From contig CAMIFA010000050.1 of NCBI GenBank assembly GCA_946221495.1, forward strand, positions 1 through 27,819: a stretch of 27,819 nt of DNA. The letters run 5' to 3'. Under the pieces are notes generated by a model. That model searched no databases. It had not been told where the DNA came from and worked only from the letters and a program-made list of their open reading frames with translations. Position 1 is the stretch's first letter; the number at the start of each line of letters is the position of its first letter. The position numbers and the translations under genes are program-made. The DNA comes from an uncultured cyanobacterium (GTDB taxonomy: Bacteria > Cyanobacteriota > Cyanobacteriia > Cyanobacteriales > Chroococcidiopsidaceae). Positions 8,102-16,299 of this stretch are shown here, in pieces.

Positions 8102-9274
8102 TCATGCTATCAATGCCTCAAACTGCTGTAAGCATAGATATAGCGCTCGTGGCACATGAAAGCAACCTTTCCATTTACCTCCCTTAAGATTTAAGAGAAC
8201 TTGCCCACGTCGATCGAGGTAGCCAAACCACTCGCCGTATTCGCGATCGGCAAAGTGCGACCAAGCATAATCGTGCATTTTTTGATACCACTCCCAACAA
8301 ATCTCACGTCCCGTCAATCGATAGCCCATCGCCAGTGCTACTAGAGATTCTAAGTGAACCCACCACAGTTTTTGATTCCATTCCAGTTGCTGTGGCGGAT
8401 GTCTGTCTGCATCCATAAAGTAATACAACCCGCCGTACTTGGTATCCCAGGCGAAATTGAGGATATTAAGCATCACATCAACAGCTTGATTAATTGTTTT
8501 CGGATCTTTCCGGCGATCAGCAATATCCATAATGAACCACATAGCTTCAATTCCATGCCCAGGGTTAATCAGCCGTCCCTCAAAAGAGTCAACGTGCGAA
8601 TTATCAAGAGCAACATTTTCATACATTAACCCTCTGTCTTGATTCAGAAAATGCGTCATAACTTCCCGAACAGTTGCATCCAGAATTTGCTCAAGTTGAT
8701 CGCTGGGTAACAGCCAGTCCATCTCTAGCGATAAATTAGCTAAAATCATCGGTACTGCTAAAGCTTTCATCGGGCGTGTGCCAGGATAAGTTTTATTGTA
8801 TTTACCTTTGGGGTTTTCCTGACGGCGCAATACATTGTTATAAGCCTGCATAGCTACATCACGCGCCCAGTCTTCACCCGAAGCGAGGGCATATTTACTA
8901 AAAGCCATCGCCGCGAAACAGTCGGAAAAGATGTTGTACGGCTGTACTAGGGGATTTCCAGTGCGATCAAGTGCAAAATACCAATTGCCGTCGTCATCTC
9001 TACCATGTTGGGCAAGAAAATTAGCGCCATTTGCCGCAATATTCAGCCAGTCTGCGCGTTTTTCTAGCTGGTTATACAACATTGAGAAAGTCCATACTTG
9101 GCGATTTTGCAACCAAACAAATTTGTCCGTGTCGTAAATTTTGCCTTCTCGATCTAGACAGGTGAAATAACCACCGTGCTGCCAGTCAAGTGAGTGCTTT
9201 TCCCAAAAGGGAATCACATCATTAAGGAGCGTGTCTCTGTAAAGTTCAGCTAGTGCTTTAAAGTCTTGCTCCAT
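8102..9274 (-). CDS. N-acylglucosamine 2-epimerase (AGE)
   Basis: Interconverts GlcNAc and ManNAc. An (alpha/alpha)6-barrel protein very similar along its length to the cyanobacterial AGE characterised from Anabaena. Counted from an upstream in-frame ATG at 9292, R64, H246, E315 and H379 fall exactly seven residues after the reported Anabaena catalytic residues (Arg57, His239, Glu308, His372, from memory). They sit in LQNRQVW, NPGHGIEAMW, HLESLVA and GCFHVPRA. I chose ATG 9274 because GGGGGA lies just before it and because it brings the numbering within one residue of the Anabaena enzyme; 9292 would add six residues. The kinase gene follows after about 100 bases on the same strand. Homologues are also called renin-binding protein. 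Confidence 0.9.
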   Translation of the reverse strand: MEQDFKALAELYRDTLLNDVIPFWEKHSLDWQHGGYFTCLDREGKIYDTDKFVWLQNRQVWTFSMLYNQLEKRADWLNIAANGANFLAQHGRDDDGNWYFALDRTGNPLVQPYNIFSDCFAAMAFSKYALASGEDWARDVAMQAYNNVLRRQENPKGKYNKTYPGTRPMKALAVPMILANLSLEMDWLLPSDQLEQILDATVREVMTHFLNQDRGLMYENVALDNSHVDSFEGRLINPGHGIEAMWFIMDIADRRKDPKTINQAVDVMLNILNFAWDTKYGGLYYFMDADRHPPQQLEWNQKLWWVHLESLVALAMGYRLTGREICWEWYQKMHDYAWSHFADREYGEWFGYLDRRGQVLLNLKGGKWKGCFHVPRALYLCLQQFEALIA

Positions 9275-9896
9275 TAATTCCCCCACACTCATACGCCAAC
9301 AACAGCATCATTATCGCCTTGATAGTCAACAAGTTCTCTAGGCTGCCTTCAACAGTTTTGACAACGTTAGTCTCTTTTCTTTGGTGCGCGTAGTTTAATG
9401 ATGCTGCCACATTTTCTTTAACTGCGTAATGCGTCAAAAGCACTCTCTACACTTCTCATCTATGAGTGGATGCCATTCATGATGAAACAAAATATAGCGT
9501 TTAATCCAATTAACATAAAGCTATCTAAGTTTTATAAAAATTAATGCTTAAGTTGAATTGGATCGCGCACCTCATCCAGCAACTTTTTCGGGCGGTGTGA
9601 CCTAGAATAACATCTAGAAAATTTCCGAATAATATCTTGATACAGACTGTTATCCAGAAGAATTCTGTTATTCACAAAGAGACGTACAAAAAAAGTCTTG
9701 ATACTGTTCTGAATAAGGTAGATATATGGAAATCCGTGTAATAACGAATTAGGATGCTCAGGTTATCGGTTGGGGCAATACTTTAAGGTTAATAGTGGGA
9801 TACTTAGTAATTAAATGAAGGTAAAGCATATCAGCAATGAGGATTTGATAAGCTAGAAATTGTCCATCCAGCCCAATTCTTTTTTAGTAATTTTTT
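9275..9896. other. Long non-coding gap before dmeF
   Basis: About 620 bases with no supported gene. It must hold the promoters of the minus-strand epimerase and of plus-strand dmeF, which diverge from it. I see two related stretches around 9635 and 9697 (both CTTGATAC followed by a TGTT or GACTGTT segment) but no clear operator, terminator or RNA gene. A short minus-strand frame over 9258-9443 lacks family features and overlaps the epimerase start. Confidence 0.5.
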
Positions 9897-10853
9897 ATGC
9901 ATATATATACCCTGGAACAGTGGCAACATTCTCATAACTTTTCTGTTGAGCAAAATCAAGCAGAGAAAAACACCAAAATAGTGCTTTTGCTTGCAGCAGT
10001 AACAATGGTTACTGAAATCGTCGCCGGAGCAATCTATGGTTCAATGGCTCTACTTGCTGATGGTTGGCATATGGCAACCCATGTCGCTGCATTTGGCATT
10101 ACGGTTTTTGCTTATCAATATGCCCGGAGTCATGCGAACAATCCTAAATATACTTTTGGCACAGGTAAAGTCAGTGTACTTGGAGGCTTCATTAGTGCTG
10201 TTGCACTGGCGGTAATCGCATTTATTATGGCGCTTGAGTCATCTACTCGTCTTTTTCAACCCCAAGCTATTCAGTTCAATGAGGCAATCTGGGTTGCGGT
10301 TATTGGATTAGCAGTAAATCTCGCAAGTGCTTTATTGTTGCAGGATGATCACGCTTACTCACACGACCATCATCATAATCACTCTCATAACCATCACCAC
10401 CGTGATCACAATCTTCGTGCTGCCTATATTCACGTTTTAGCGGATGCACTAATTTCTATTTTAGCAATTGTTGCCTTATTCGCTGGCAAGTTTTTGGGTT
10501 GGATTTGGATGGATGCAGTAATGGGTTTGGTTGGTGCATTAGTAATTGCAAAATGGTCTTATGGATTAATTCGTGAAACTGGTTTAATTTTGCTTGATGG
10601 GTCAATTGATAAACAAACAAAGTTGGCGATTATGAATGCTATTGAAGAAGATGCTGATAATCGTGTTACTGATTTGCACGTTTGGCACATTAGTCAGCAC
10701 CATTTAGCAGCTACAATTTCCCTCGTTACCCATCATCCCCAGCAACCAGAATATTATAAAAACCTACTCAAACATATTCCATTTCTCTCTCATGTGCTTG
10801 TTGAAGTTAATCATTGTTATGGAGAACCTTGTTTAGACTTGCACATAGCCTAA
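9897..10853 (+). CDS. dmeF: CDF-family Co(II)/Ni(II) efflux protein DmeF-like
   Basis: A 318-residue inner-membrane cation diffusion facilitator that exports divalent metal in exchange for protons. Six membrane helices are expected between about 27 and 225. Metal-site residues are seen in helix 2 (LADGWHMATH: D55, H58, H62) and helix 5 (HVLADAL: H179, D183). The cytosolic loop at about 152-171 is extremely His-rich (10 or more His within 20 residues). After the membrane part comes a CDF C-terminal domain with DLHVWHISQHH. The D-x2-H-x3-H form of the first site, the His loop and the HNF near the N-terminus fit the DmeF branch, whose known substrates are Co and Ni, better than Zn exporters. No linked metal regulator is visible. 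Start is ATG 9897. Confidence 0.85.
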   Translation: MHIYTLEQWQHSHNFSVEQNQAEKNTKIVLLLAAVTMVTEIVAGAIYGSMALLADGWHMATHVAAFGITVFAYQYARSHANNPKYTFGTGKVSVLGGFISAVALAVIAFIMALESSTRLFQPQAIQFNEAIWVAVIGLAVNLASALLLQDDHAYSHDHHHNHSHNHHHRDHNLRAAYIHVLADALISILAIVALFAGKFLGWIWMDAVMGLVGALVIAKWSYGLIRETGLILLDGSIDKQTKLAIMNAIEEDADNRVTDLHVWHISQHHLAATISLVTHHPQQPEYYKNLLKHIPFLSHVLVEVNHCYGEPCLDLHIA

Positions 10854-10968
10854 TACTGTGTTGCTGCGAACCCAACGGAGGTTGTTAGTAAGTGTTCAAG
10901 GATTTGCCGTCGCATAAACTTACCGTTAGAATTAATCGCTGAGTCGAGAGGTTATCTGGTTCGATCAG

Positions 10969-11622
10969 TTGAAATGTTATTCTGGATTGAAGTTGCAGTT
11001 TATTTATTTACACGGCTTTGCTTCTAGTCCTGATTCTGCCAAGGCTAAGTATTTACGCGATCGCTTTGCTGAAATTAATCTTGAACTAAAAACCCCCGAT
11101 CTCAATCAAGGCGATTTCTCCCACTTGACAATAACGCGCCAAATAGCTCAAGTAACAGCAGAATTTACACCCACTACTGGAGTAACTTTAATTGGTTCTA
11201 GTTTAGGTGGATTAACAGCTGCTTGGTTAGCACAACAGTTACAAGTTGAGCGCTTAATATTGCTAGCACCAGCATTTAAGTTTCTTGATCATTGGTTGCC
11301 CCAGTTAGGAGCAGAAAAACTGCAACAATGGCAGAAACAGCAGTATCTGATGGTTTACCACTATGGCGAAAAGTCTTCGCTGCCTTTAAGTTATGACTTT
11401 ATTGTAGATGCTGCTCAATACAACGATGCACAATTATTGCGTTCTGTGCCGACTTTAATTTTGCATGGTTGCCAAGATGAAGTTATCCCCATCCAAGTTA
11501 GTCGTGACTTTGCCCAACAGCGTCCTGGGGTTGAGCTGGTTGAACTCAATAGCGATCATGCTCTCGGTAATGTCATGGCAGAAATTTGGCAGGCAATTCA
11601 AGTTTTTTGTCAGTTGCCTTGA
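10969..11622 (+). CDS. YqiA/YcfP-family alpha/beta hydrolase
   Basis: A 217-residue small alpha/beta hydrolase of the YqiA/UPF0227 group, probably a cytosolic esterase of unknown substrate. It begins FIYLHGFASSP (11-21), a family hallmark that forms the oxyanion region. The catalytic triad is seen as S78 in GSSLGG, D170 in HGCQDEVIP and H197 in NSDHALG. The start is uncertain: the open frame begins at TTG 10969, with further TTG codons at residues 7 and 9, and relatives usually start just before the FIYLHG strand. No clear Shine-Dalgarno. It is followed 66 bases later by hisC on the same strand. Confidence 0.82.
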   Translation: MKCYSGLKLQFIYLHGFASSPDSAKAKYLRDRFAEINLELKTPDLNQGDFSHLTITRQIAQVTAEFTPTTGVTLIGSSLGGLTAAWLAQQLQVERLILLAPAFKFLDHWLPQLGAEKLQQWQKQQYLMVYHYGEKSSLPLSYDFIVDAAQYNDAQLLRSVPTLILHGCQDEVIPIQVSRDFAQQRPGVELVELNSDHALGNVMAEIWQAIQVFCQLP

Positions 11623-11688
11623 AAGCTTAAAATAAGAAACTAGAGACAGTAAAAGATTTTTCCTCTAATCCTTAGCCTTTGTTTTTAA

Positions 11689-12816
11689 ATGCTGCCATTC
11701 ATTCGCTCAGATTTAGCTCAACTTACTGCTTATACACCCCACCCAGGCGGCGATGCTGGCAAGCCAGCTCATTCCACTGCTATTGATCGACTAGATACTA
11801 ATGAAAGCCCCTACGATTTACCCAGTGAGTTAAAAGAAAAGCTCGCTTGGACATATCAGCAGCTAATTGAGACGAATCGTTATCCGGATGGTGGACACGC
11901 AGCACTTAAAGAAGCGATCGCCCTATATGTCAATCAATCCTCACAAACTGCTTCTATTACTGCCACTAATATTTCTGTTGGTAATGGCTCTGATGAACTA
12001 ATTCGCTCTTTATTAATAGCAACTTGTTTAGGAGGATCAGGATCAATATTAGTTGCTAATCCTACTTTTTCTATGTACCAAATTCTAGCTCAGACATTGG
12101 GAATTTCGGTAGTTACAGTAGAGCGAAAAGCTGACTTTGAAATCAACATAGCAGCTGCTAAAGACGCTATTCAACAAACTCAAAATCCTCCTATCCGTGT
12201 AGTTTTTGTTGTTCATCCCAACTCTCCTACCGGAAATGCTCTAACCTCTAAGGAATTGACATGGCTACGCAGTCTACCAGAGCATATTTTAGTAGTAATC
12301 GACGAAGCTTACTTTGAATTTAGTCAAACAACTGTTGTCGGTGAATTATTACAACGACCAAATTGGGTAGTTTTGCGGACATTTTCTAAAGCATTTCGCT
12401 TGGCAGCTCATCGCGTAGGATATGCGATCGCAACTCCTGAGTTAATCGCTACCTTAGAAAAAATCCGTTTACCCTATAATCTCCCTACCTTTTCGCAAGC
12501 GGCTGCCTTGGTTGCTCTACAACAACGGGATTTATTACTATCATCAATTGAGCAGTTGTTAGCCCAACGCGCAGAATTAACTCATGCTTTAGCACAGCAT
12601 CCAGAATTACAAGTTTACCAAAGCGCTGCTAATTTCATTTACCTACGGTTGCGAGATGGTGTTGATCAAGGCGATCGCTTAAGTAGCATAAATCAGCAAT
12701 TACGAGCCAGTGGTACTCTTGTGCGTCAAATTAACGGCGGCTTGCGGATTACTGTAGGTAGCCGCGAGGAAAATTTGCGGACTCTTAACCGCTTACAAGC
12801 TGCTCTAGAAAAATAG
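11689..12816 (+). CDS. hisC: Histidinol-phosphate aminotransferase
   Basis: PLP enzyme of fold type I, 375 aa. It transaminates imidazole-acetol phosphate with glutamate to give histidinol phosphate in histidine synthesis. The N-terminus IRSDLAQLTAYTPHPGG is typical of HisC. LDTNESPYDLP (around 35-45) binds substrate, and GNGSDELI (98-105) is the cofactor-phosphate region. NPNSPTGN is replaced by HPNSPTGN, a common variant. DEAYFEF follows. The PLP lysine is K234 in TFSKAFRLAAHRVGY, with the arginine of the phosphate site in that segment. No other his genes are nearby, as is usual in cyanobacteria, where the pathway genes are scattered. Related aminotransferases acting on aromatic substrates cannot be fully excluded. 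Confidence 0.93.
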   Translation: MLPFIRSDLAQLTAYTPHPGGDAGKPAHSTAIDRLDTNESPYDLPSELKEKLAWTYQQLIETNRYPDGGHAALKEAIALYVNQSSQTASITATNISVGNGSDELIRSLLIATCLGGSGSILVANPTFSMYQILAQTLGISVVTVERKADFEINIAAAKDAIQQTQNPPIRVVFVVHPNSPTGNALTSKELTWLRSLPEHILVVIDEAYFEFSQTTVVGELLQRPNWVVLRTFSKAFRLAAHRVGYAIATPELIATLEKIRLPYNLPTFSQAAALVALQQRDLLLSSIEQLLAQRAELTHALAQHPELQVYQSAANFIYLRLRDGVDQGDRLSSINQQLRASGTLVRQINGGLRITVGSREENLRTLNRLQAALEK

Positions 12817-12856
12817 TTATGATTTTTAAGTGTTGAATTTTTCTTTAAAAAGCGAT

Positions 12857-12876
12857 GAATTAATTATTCTTAATTC
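12857..12876. terminator. Possible AT-only hairpin between convergent genes
   Basis: GAATTAA (12857-12863) and TTAATTC (12870-12876) form a perfect seven-base stem with a six-base loop in the 78-base gap between hisC and the convergent unknown gene. It has almost no GC and no U-run directly after it, so it is a weak candidate. Confidence 0.25.
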
Positions 12877-12894
12877 CTAACTTATAACTATTTC

Positions 12895-13467
12895 CTAATA
12901 TAGTGTTTTGCCTTTCCAGTTGAAATTATTAGAAGTTCCTCGTACCATCCTCACTGTTTGTGGTAGTACACCAACTAAACGCGCAAACGCTTCATCTGGA
13001 AGTTGAGCAACAGTTTCCGAATCAAAATATTGTTCAAATTGCTCAAGAATTTTTTGAACTCGCTGTTGCGGCACTGGTTTTTCGGTTATTTGTTTCATTA
13101 ACCGAATCCACTGTCGCCGAATTAAGTAAGCTTTCTGGCGGTCTTCATGAGATTCCGGAGATAATAAAGAAAGATTACCTACTGGCAACGCCCACTCACA
13201 ATCTCGGTCATAAAAGCTTCCTACTACTGCCCCTGGTCCGGCAAACTCAGCATGGTAACGCTTGTAAAGGATCAAGCCGTTCCGCCGACGACTATTTACC
13301 ATTAGCACTTGTCCACTACGTAGCAGTCTGAGAAGTTCTGAGGTATGCTCATTACTGCTGCGATTTCTAATGTCACTACCACAGTAACTGTTAACAGAAA
13401 TACTGTTAAAGGGGAAATCAGCTAATGCTAGAGCAGTTTGGTAGCGCTGCTGTTTTTCGCTATCCAT
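12895..13467 (-). CDS. Conserved cyanobacterial protein of unknown function
   Basis: A 190-residue soluble protein. I recognise it only as the kind of conserved hypothetical found in cyanobacteria and do not assign a function. The N-terminal half is mixed (SYCGSDIRNRSSNEHTSE, then LLRSGQVLMVNSRRRNGLILYKRYH, suggesting beta strands with a basic cluster). The second half is helical and basic (RRQWIRLMKQITEKPVPQQRVQKILEQF), and the C-terminus contains LPDEAFARLVGVLPQTV. No membrane helix, no signal peptide, no obvious metal site. Start is ATG 13467, supported by an AGGAAAG immediately upstream. A CRP-like palindrome lies about 290 bases upstream. Confidence 0.75.
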   Translation of the reverse strand: MDSEKQQRYQTALALADFPFNSISVNSYCGSDIRNRSSNEHTSELLRLLRSGQVLMVNSRRRNGLILYKRYHAEFAGPGAVVGSFYDRDCEWALPVGNLSLLSPESHEDRQKAYLIRRQWIRLMKQITEKPVPQQRVQKILEQFEQYFDSETVAQLPDEAFARLVGVLPQTVRMVRGTSNNFNWKGKTLY

Positions 13468-13906
13468 CTTTCCTACTAAATATAGGTTTCCTGTAACCTT
13501 GCACTCGAACAGCCGACGATGAAAAGAAAAGGCTTTTGCTTGCCCCCACTATTAATAATATGACTGCAAGTTAATAAAAATAGAATAAGTAGCTATTGCT
13601 TACTAACGCACACTTATATTTTATTGTAATCAACTAAGTCTAATTTCAGCTAAAGGTGGTACTCTTTTAAAGTCTTGATGAAGTTTGTCGGTCTATTGTG
13701 AAGTTTGTATAAAGCTAGTCAGCTTTGAGAATTTTTTGCTGCCAACTAAAAGATAAATTGTGATTTCAATCACTGAAATTAAACTTTTAATGTGGTGAAC
13801 GATGATAGCAAGCCAGATTTAAATTATTTTAACCTGGGGTTAATTTTATAAATTTAGCTTCATGAAAGCAATTTTATGACTAGATATTCGCAGGTAACAA
13901 TCCTAT
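13468..13906. other. Non-coding gap, mostly AT-rich
   Basis: About 440 bases between the start of the unknown gene and the 3' end of the GNAT gene. No tRNA, ORF or repeat that I can support. The one notable element is the palindrome at 13759-13774. Confidence 0.5.
13759..13774. promoter_or_regulatory. CRP-like palindrome
   Basis: TGTGA-TTTCAA-TCACT matches nine of ten bases of the TGTGA-N6-TCACA site bound by CRP-type regulators, including cyanobacterial SyCRP1. It lies 291 bases upstream of the minus-strand unknown gene, which is far for direct activation. Chance occurrence cannot be excluded. Confidence 0.3.
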
Positions 13907-14545
13907 CTAGGAAGCCGAGGTAATGCTCAAGTGCTTATGTAAAAATAGCTGTCGAGGTCGTCCTAATAGTAAAGCATTCCAACTAGGTTCTACCTTGTGC
14001 AATTGATATCCTAGATTGAAATAGAGTTGTCGTGCCTGATGGTTACTTTCTAGCACATGAAGGTATAGGTCTTGAAATCCCCAGGTTAAAGCAACTCGCT
14101 CACAGTTCAACAGTAATTGTGTAGCAACTCCCCGACGACGATAAATTGGGAAAACTGCCAAATTTGAAATATAGGGATAGCGAAAGCGATGTTTAGCAAA
14201 AGGATCGGTTGAACGCAATCCCATTTCTACAGTTCCGGCTATATCACTAGCATGGCGGTGACTGTGATCAGCAGGTACAGCAATTAAACAAATGTGGTTT
14301 GAGGAAGTTGAGCGCAGGCGGTTACGTAAATCTTCATAAATCCCCAAACGCAAAATTGGGTAAGCCCAGCTGAGAATTCCTTGATGAGAGTGAAAGCTAT
14401 TAGCTAGAACTTCGGCAAGATTAATTAAATCTGCCTGTTGGGCATCACGAATTTGGAAGTGGGAGTAAAAATTAGATTGATTAGCTGTTGATATCTGATA
14501 GTTGGTTGAAGAAGACAAGGGTGTCAAAAGATTTAAAGTACCCAA
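13907..14545 (-). CDS. GNAT-family N-acetyltransferase
   Basis: A 212-residue acetyl-CoA-dependent acetyltransferase. The GNAT core begins about residue 29 (FQIRDAQQADLINLAEVL). The acetyl-CoA pyrophosphate loop is RRRGVA (136-141) after the strand ISNLAVFPIY. LHVLESNHQARQLYFNLGY (162-180) is the usual GNAT C-terminal motif. Substrate unknown. Similar proteins occur in cyanobacteria and plastids. The start is TTG 14545 with no Shine-Dalgarno; the first 28 residues are low-complexity (Ser/Thr/Asn-rich), so the true start may be internal. An inverted repeat CGTTTA/TAAACG (14546-14551 and 14558-14563) touches the TTG start, and the octamer array lies about 50 bases upstream. Confidence 0.82.
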   Translation of the reverse strand: MGTLNLLTPLSSSTNYQISTANQSNFYSHFQIRDAQQADLINLAEVLANSFHSHQGILSWAYPILRLGIYEDLRNRLRSTSSNHICLIAVPADHSHRHASDIAGTVEMGLRSTDPFAKHRFRYPYISNLAVFPIYRRRGVATQLLLNCERVALTWGFQDLYLHVLESNHQARQLYFNLGYQLHKVEPSWNALLLGRPRQLFLHKHLSITSAS

Positions 14546-14596
14546 CGTTTATAATCGTAAACGATTCAGGTGAGTGCTGTCCAAGGAAGGAGACAA

Positions 14597-14644
14597 GGGG
14601 ACTAGGGGACTAGGGGACTAGGGGACTAGGGGACTAGGGGACAG
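14597..14644. repeat. Octamer microsatellite GGGGACTA
   Basis: Five exact copies of GGGGACTA in tandem (14597-14636), then a sixth altered unit (GGGGACAG, 14637-14644). The plus strand therefore has six runs of four G separated by four bases, a good pattern for G-quadruplex folding. Position is between hik2 and the GNAT gene, upstream of GNAT. Copy number is likely to vary between strains by slippage. Confidence 0.9.
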
Positions 14645-14728
14645 GAGTTAAGCTTAGTAGATAAAATTAGAGGCTGGCATGAGGATGTATACTGTGCCGC
14701 ACCAATAAGCTGATAGTAACAACTTTAA

Positions 14729-16021
14729 TTATTCTGTTGGTAACCAAACGATAAAGGTGGTTCCGGCTCCACCAGCAACACAACCAGTGTACATTTGAGC
14801 GGGGCTAAAAACTTGAATTTTACCGTGCATTTGCTCAATTAGGTCTTTAGCGATCGCTAACCCCAATCCTGTACCAGGAATCTGAGAATTGCCTTGGACA
14901 CCTCGGTAATGGCGCTCAAAAATATGCTCTAAATCTTCAGGAGGAATCCCTGATCCGTTGTCGCTGATCGCAATACCTTGAAAATTAGCTTGCTGTTTTC
15001 CGGCTTGAACGTAAATTTGTCCGCTAGGTGGGGTGTACTTTAAAGCGTTGTCGAGGAGATTACTTAATACTTCACGTAACAACTTGGCATCAGCTCGAAT
15101 CAGTGGCAAGTTAGCAGGAATGTCTGCTTGTAAATTTAAATTGCGCTCAAGAGCGATCGCTGTTGCTGATGCTAACAATGGTTCTAATACATCAGCTACT
15201 GAGCATAACTCAATATCTGCCTTGTCTGGCAATAACGATAATGTAGGTTGAACTTCTAGAGAAAATGGTACTGGAGGTAGCGATTTTTGAGGTTCTAAAT
15301 CGTCTGTTGTGAGTTCAATTACCCGATCAAATTGTTGCAGTAATTCAGTTAAGCGATCGCTTTCTCGGACAATATTATCTGCGATCGCCCGATTAGCATC
15401 TCCAGGGAGGAGGCGCTTTAGAAGTAGTTTACCAAATGTCAGTAAAGCTGTTAGGGGATTCCTAAACTGGTGCAAGAGATTATCAAATAAATCGCGTTGT
15501 TTTGCCTGTAAGCGCTGTTGTTGACTCAGCTGCTGCTCGAACCACTCTCGACGCTGATCTAATAACCTAGCGATCGCCAATGTCTGAGCAATACGTTCAA
15601 TTTCACTTTTCTCCTGCTCATTCCAGGCTCTATCTTCCCTGGCTGTTACCAGCAAACCCATTAACACACCCTCATGCATCAGAGGTAAAACAATTTGTCT
15701 ACTTGACAATAAATGTGATTCTTGTTTTGGCGCTTCTACATCTTTAGACGACAAATAAGCCGCCGCACCAGTTTCTTGAGTGCTTTCGGATAGTAGCCGC
15801 GCCTGGGAGCCAGAAGATTGCGGTATTAAAGCTACTAAGCCTTCCCGCACTGCTGCTTCTGGGTAAGCTAATAAGGGGATTAGCTTAGTCTCCTCTGTTC
15901 CTTCTTCTACCAGTTTTTCTGTTAAGTACACAACACTGAAAGCCGCCCCTAGTCCTTGGGTTAGCAGGGCTACTTGCGATTGGCACAAAGCAACAAACTC
16001 GGAACTGGCAGACATTAACAT
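14729..16021 (-). CDS. hik2: GAF-domain sensor histidine kinase, Hik2 type
   Basis: A 430-residue soluble sensor kinase. An N-terminal GAF domain spans about 8-155. The phosphoacceptor is H184 in LLHQFRNPLTAL, followed by TFGKLLLKRLLP, which is characteristic of Hik2 and its plastid relative CSK. The ATP-binding domain has N325 in the N box (LLDNALKY), the G1 box DNGSG at 354-358, an F-box-like IFERHYRG and the G2 box GTGLGLAI at 383-390. Hik2/CSK sense photosynthetic electron transport and salt, and Hik2 signals to Rre1 and RppA. C13 (VALCQSQ) is placed like the GAF cysteine reported to hold a 3Fe-4S cluster. Start is ATG 16021, with AGG eight bases upstream; ATG 16015 is possible. No response regulator is adjacent. 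Confidence 0.85.
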   Translation of the reverse strand: MLMSASSEFVALCQSQVALLTQGLGAAFSVVYLTEKLVEEGTEETKLIPLLAYPEAAVREGLVALIPQSSGSQARLLSESTQETGAAAYLSSKDVEAPKQESHLLSSRQIVLPLMHEGVLMGLLVTAREDRAWNEQEKSEIERIAQTLAIARLLDQRREWFEQQLSQQQRLQAKQRDLFDNLLHQFRNPLTALLTFGKLLLKRLLPGDANRAIADNIVRESDRLTELLQQFDRVIELTTDDLEPQKSLPPVPFSLEVQPTLSLLPDKADIELCSVADVLEPLLASATAIALERNLNLQADIPANLPLIRADAKLLREVLSNLLDNALKYTPPSGQIYVQAGKQQANFQGIAISDNGSGIPPEDLEHIFERHYRGVQGNSQIPGTGLGLAIAKDLIEQMHGKIQVFSPAQMYTGCVAGGAGTTFIVWLPTE

Positions 16022-16299
16022 GAAGTTAACCTTGAATGGTTAGCGGCATCACAATATTTAACTGTAAACCTATTTTCTCTCTTAAGCTTTAGCAATAAAA
16101 GCTCTCTAGGCAGACTTTTGGCAAATTAATATTGCTCCACTAATTTTTGTTGGTATTGTCTTTTGGTCTAAAAAGATCAGATTGCTGATGTTGCTCAATT
16201 GCTTCAAAGTAAACATGATATTTTATAAGATTTGGCTATGTTCCAGGCTTTCTACTAGTAAAGTTTTCAAGAGCGAAAATCTCAAATCCAAAATATCTT

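Noticed and set aside
9258..9443. 61-aa minus-strand ORF upstream of the epimerase
   Set aside because: Overlaps the epimerase start in another frame, has no ribosome site or family features, and lies in what should be the promoter region.
10940..10970. tRNA-like T-arm (GGTTCGATC)
   Set aside because: No acceptor stem, anticodon arm or matching D-arm can be drawn around it.
13140..13331. Plus-strand ORF opposite the 190-aa unknown gene
   Set aside because: The minus-strand frame has a ribosome site and reads like a conserved protein; the plus-strand frame has neither.
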